A DNA stretch of 64,000 bases from Korobacter sp963703075 (GTDB taxonomy: Bacteria > Acidobacteriota > Terriglobia > Terriglobales > Acidobacteriaceae): the NCBI GenBank assembly GCA_963703075.1, contig OY969786.1:3038001-3102000 (forward strand). Direction: 5' to 3'. Of the stretch, positions 62,122 through 64,000 are shown piece after piece. Position numbers and translations under genes: made by a program. Numbering within the stretch: position 1 is the first letter of the stretch; every line of letters starts with the position of its first letter. A model generated the notes under the pieces. It was given only the letters and a program-made list of their open reading frames with translations. It was not told where the DNA came from and searched no databases.

Positions 62122-64000
62122 TTATTTGGAGCCGGTGACCTGGGCGGTGGAGACGTTGGTCGTGTCCATTTCGAGTCCGTTGAAGGCGGTGGCGGCGAGA
62201 TAGCCGCCGCGATAGGAGATGGCGCTACGTATCAGGAGGCCCGAATCGGACGAGTTGTGCCAAGTGGACCCGTTGTCGGTGCTGGAATAGACCCCGTGGC
62301 CGTCGCGGGTGGTGGCCAGCATGCGGTGATTCGCGGGATCGACAGAAACGGTGAGGACCTGTTTCCAGGGCAGGCCGTTGGTGACGTGCTCCCAGGTCTT
62401 GCCATCGTCGATGCTTCGCAACGCTCCCTGCTGCGTGGCGAGCCAGAGGCTCTGGTCAGGAGCAACGGTGACGCTATAAATCCCGCTGACAAATTTGGGT
62501 ACGGGAATCTCGGCCCACTTCTCGCCGTGATCGGAGGAGATAAACGCGGTGAGAGCGGTAGCGGCCAAGGCTTTTTCTTCGGTGGCGCTGACGGTGAGGA
62601 AACGGGTTTCGCCATCGAGCTCAACGTGATGCCACATCTTGCCTTGGTCGTGGCTGGTATAGACGCCGGTGCTGGTGGCGGCGAACCAGAAGGATGGAGT
62701 AAACGCCAGCTGCGAGACCTGCGAAACCAACTCAGATTTTTCGTACTCGATCTTCGGTTTCGCGGCCTTGGCGGCAGCGGCCTTCCTGGCGGCTGCAGTC
62801 TTGGCAACGGTCTTGGGCGCGGGAATGATCTTCTCTTTCACCACCACACTGGCCGGCTCCCACAGCTCGGTCTTGCGAGAGAAATCCATGATGCCGTGGT
62901 TAGTACCGGCGAAGAGGGTCCCTTCCGCATCCTGCTGGAGGGTGAAAACGTCGCGATCTTTGAGGCCCTTGCTCATCTGCTTCCAGGTCGCGCCGGCATC
63001 GTGGGAAACGTAGACGCCGCCGAAATCACGGTCATTGAGCAGCCCGGCATAGATAGTGTCGGGATCCTTGCCATCGACAAGGAAGGAAGAAACCTGGCGA
63101 TGAGCGTAGCCGCGGTTGGCGGGTTCAAAACTCTCGCCGCCATTGTCGCTGGAGAGCACGCCGCTGCGGTCGGTCGCGAGCAGGACGCGCTTGGGATCGC
63201 GCGGATCGACGGAGACGTCGTTCACGATGACGTTCTTGGGCGTCATGAGCTTGAACGTCTTGCCGCCATCGACAGTCTTGTAGAGACCCTCGGTAGTTCC
63301 GGCATAAACGACTTGCGGGTTGACGGGATCCTGCTGCAGGACGCGGGTGCGGCGGGCCGTCATGGGAATGCCCTGAATCTTGTGGAACTGCTGGCCGGAG
63401 GTTTCGCTCTTATAAATGCCCGAGCAGGCGCTGGCGAAGACGTTGGCCGGGTTGGAGAAGTCGACGATGATGGAGAAGACGTCGGAGTCGTCGATGACGC
63501 CCTGCTTGATGCTGTGCCAGTTCTGGCCACCGTCCTCGGTCTTCCAGGGCAGGTGCCAGGTTCCGGCATAGATGACGTCGGGATTCTTGGGGTCGATGGC
63601 GATGGATTCGATGTTCTTGATCTCGGCGTGATTTTCCGGCGAGATGCGGTGCCAGGACTTGGCGCCATCACTGCTGCGGTAGACGCCGTCGAGGGCGCCT
63701 GCGACCAGGATCTTGGGATTGCTGGGAGCGATGGTCAAAGCGCGAATGGATTTGCCGCGCATCGATTCGATGGTCTTCCAAGTCTTACCGCTGTCGTGGG
63801 TGACGTAAAGATCGCCGGCATCACGCTGGCGTTCGACGCTCCAGACGGCGACGTAAATCGTTTTCGAGTCGGCGGGATCGAAGGCGATGTTGTCGAGGAC
63901 GTAGTCGTCTCCTTCGCCGATCTGGGCGAGGCGCAACCAGGTCTTGCCGGCGTCTTCCGACTCATAGAGCTGGCCGGAGCTGGTGCCGAGCAGGATGCGG
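62122..64000 (-). CDS. YCF48/BNR-repeat beta-propeller protein, 5' end beyond the window
   Basis: At least 626 residues are visible and the frame is open to the window edge, so the N-terminus is missing. The protein is a series of sortilin/YCF48-type propeller blades with recurring S.DGG..W or S.D.GKTW, e.g. SGKTWKTIESM, TEDGGQNWHSIKQG and TVDGGKTFKLM, plus IDPKNPDVIYAGT blade edges. A low-complexity Ala/Lys linker (KTVAKTAAARKAAAAKAAK) interrupts it near the middle. Such proteins are usually exported and may bind ligands or partner proteins; enzymatic residues are not apparent. Confidence 0.78.
   Translation of the reverse strand, partial: RILLGTSSGQLYESEDAGKTWLRLAQIGEGDDYVLDNIAFDPADSKTIYVAVWSVERQRDAGDLYVTHDSGKTWKTIESMRGKSIRALTIAPSNPKILVAGALDGVYRSSDGAKSWHRISPENHAEIKNIESIAIDPKNPDVIYAGTWHLPWKTEDGGQNWHSIKQGVIDDSDVFSIIVDFSNPANVFASACSGIYKSETSGQQFHKIQGIPMTARRTRVLQQDPVNPQVVYAGTTEGLYKTVDGGKTFKLMTPKNVIVNDVSVDPRDPKRVLLATDRSGVLSSDNGGESFEPANRGYAHRQVSSFLVDGKDPDTIYAGLLNDRDFGGVYVSHDAGATWKQMSKGLKDRDVFTLQQDAEGTLFAGTNHGIMDFSRKTELWEPASVVVKEKIIPAPKTVAKTAAARKAAAAKAAKPKIEYEKSELVSQVSQLAFTPSFWFAATSTGVYTSHDQGKMWHHVELDGETRFLTVSATEEKALAATALTAFISSDHGEKWAEIPVPKFVSGIYSVTVAPDQSLWLATQQGALRSIDDGKTWEHVTNGLPWKQVLTVSVDPANHRMLATTRDGHGVYSSTDNGSTWHNSSDSGLLIRSAISYRGGYLAATAFNGLEMDTTNVSTAQVTGSK

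Overview
The window looks like chromosomal DNA from an Acidobacteriota bacterium, probably class Terriglobia (Koribacter/Terriglobales-like). This is inferred from gene content and remembered family distributions, not from a search. Pointers are the futalosine-route menaquinone gene mqnC, a winged-helix/TolB-propeller membrane regulator, a secreted carboxypeptidase-regulatory-domain protein, a YCF48-like repeat protein, a short divergent RpoZ next to rho, two CPBP proteases and many GC-rich intergenic palindromes. I see no rRNA, tRNA, insertion sequence, prophage or CRISPR.

Layout. 0-2.5 kb: the rimM-trmD-rplS-rnhB translation cluster, with a frameshifted rimM. 2.8-9.9 kb: a PIG-L deacetylase, mqnC, a MarR/nitroreductase pair with tandem operators, riboflavin synthase, mobA and two Mla-type lipid transport ATPases around one MlaE permease. 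9.9-24.5 kb: a secreted beta-sandwich protein, a DEAD-box helicase, a cellulose-synthase-like glycosyltransferase, a HAD phosphatase, an Xaa-Pro peptidase, a CPBP protease, the winged-helix/TolB regulator, DinB, tmk and lepB. A repeat-rich gap lies at 22.5-23.0 kb. 24.6-31.5 kb: a DoxX-like protein, rho, rpoZ, comM and a double-PilZ protein. 31.5-39.0 kb: thiolase, a second CPBP protease, a 19-residue lysine-rich peptide gene with its own promoter and terminator, and the CIRCE-controlled hrcA-grpE-dnaJ-rsmE operon, then mrp. 39.2-47.9 kb: a beta/gamma-crystallin-like secreted protein, cydAB behind a CRP/FNR-type dyad, a hotdog thioesterase, TPR and SDR genes, and a MoxR-AAA/VWA pair behind a palindromic operator.

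48.0-59.1 kb is the most distinctive region: about ten minus-strand genes, mostly overlapping by 4 bases or separated by a few bases. In transcription order they encode a methyltransferase, a clan-A glycoside hydrolase that looks circularly permuted, a sugar-nucleotide epimerase with a zinc-ribbon-like insert, a GT4 glycosyltransferase, three CgeB-like paralogous glycosyltransferases, another GT4, a debranching-type glucosidase and a CDGSH protein. I infer a dedicated glycan pathway of unknown product. 59.3-61.9 kb holds a compact signalling unit (a phosphotransfer-helix-only kinase fragment, an NtrC-type activator and a receiver-like protein). The window ends inside a YCF48-like repeat protein.

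Three genes carry small length anomalies (rimM +1, nitroreductase -1, one CgeB-like gene with a 10-bp tandem duplication). They may be real mutations or assembly errors.
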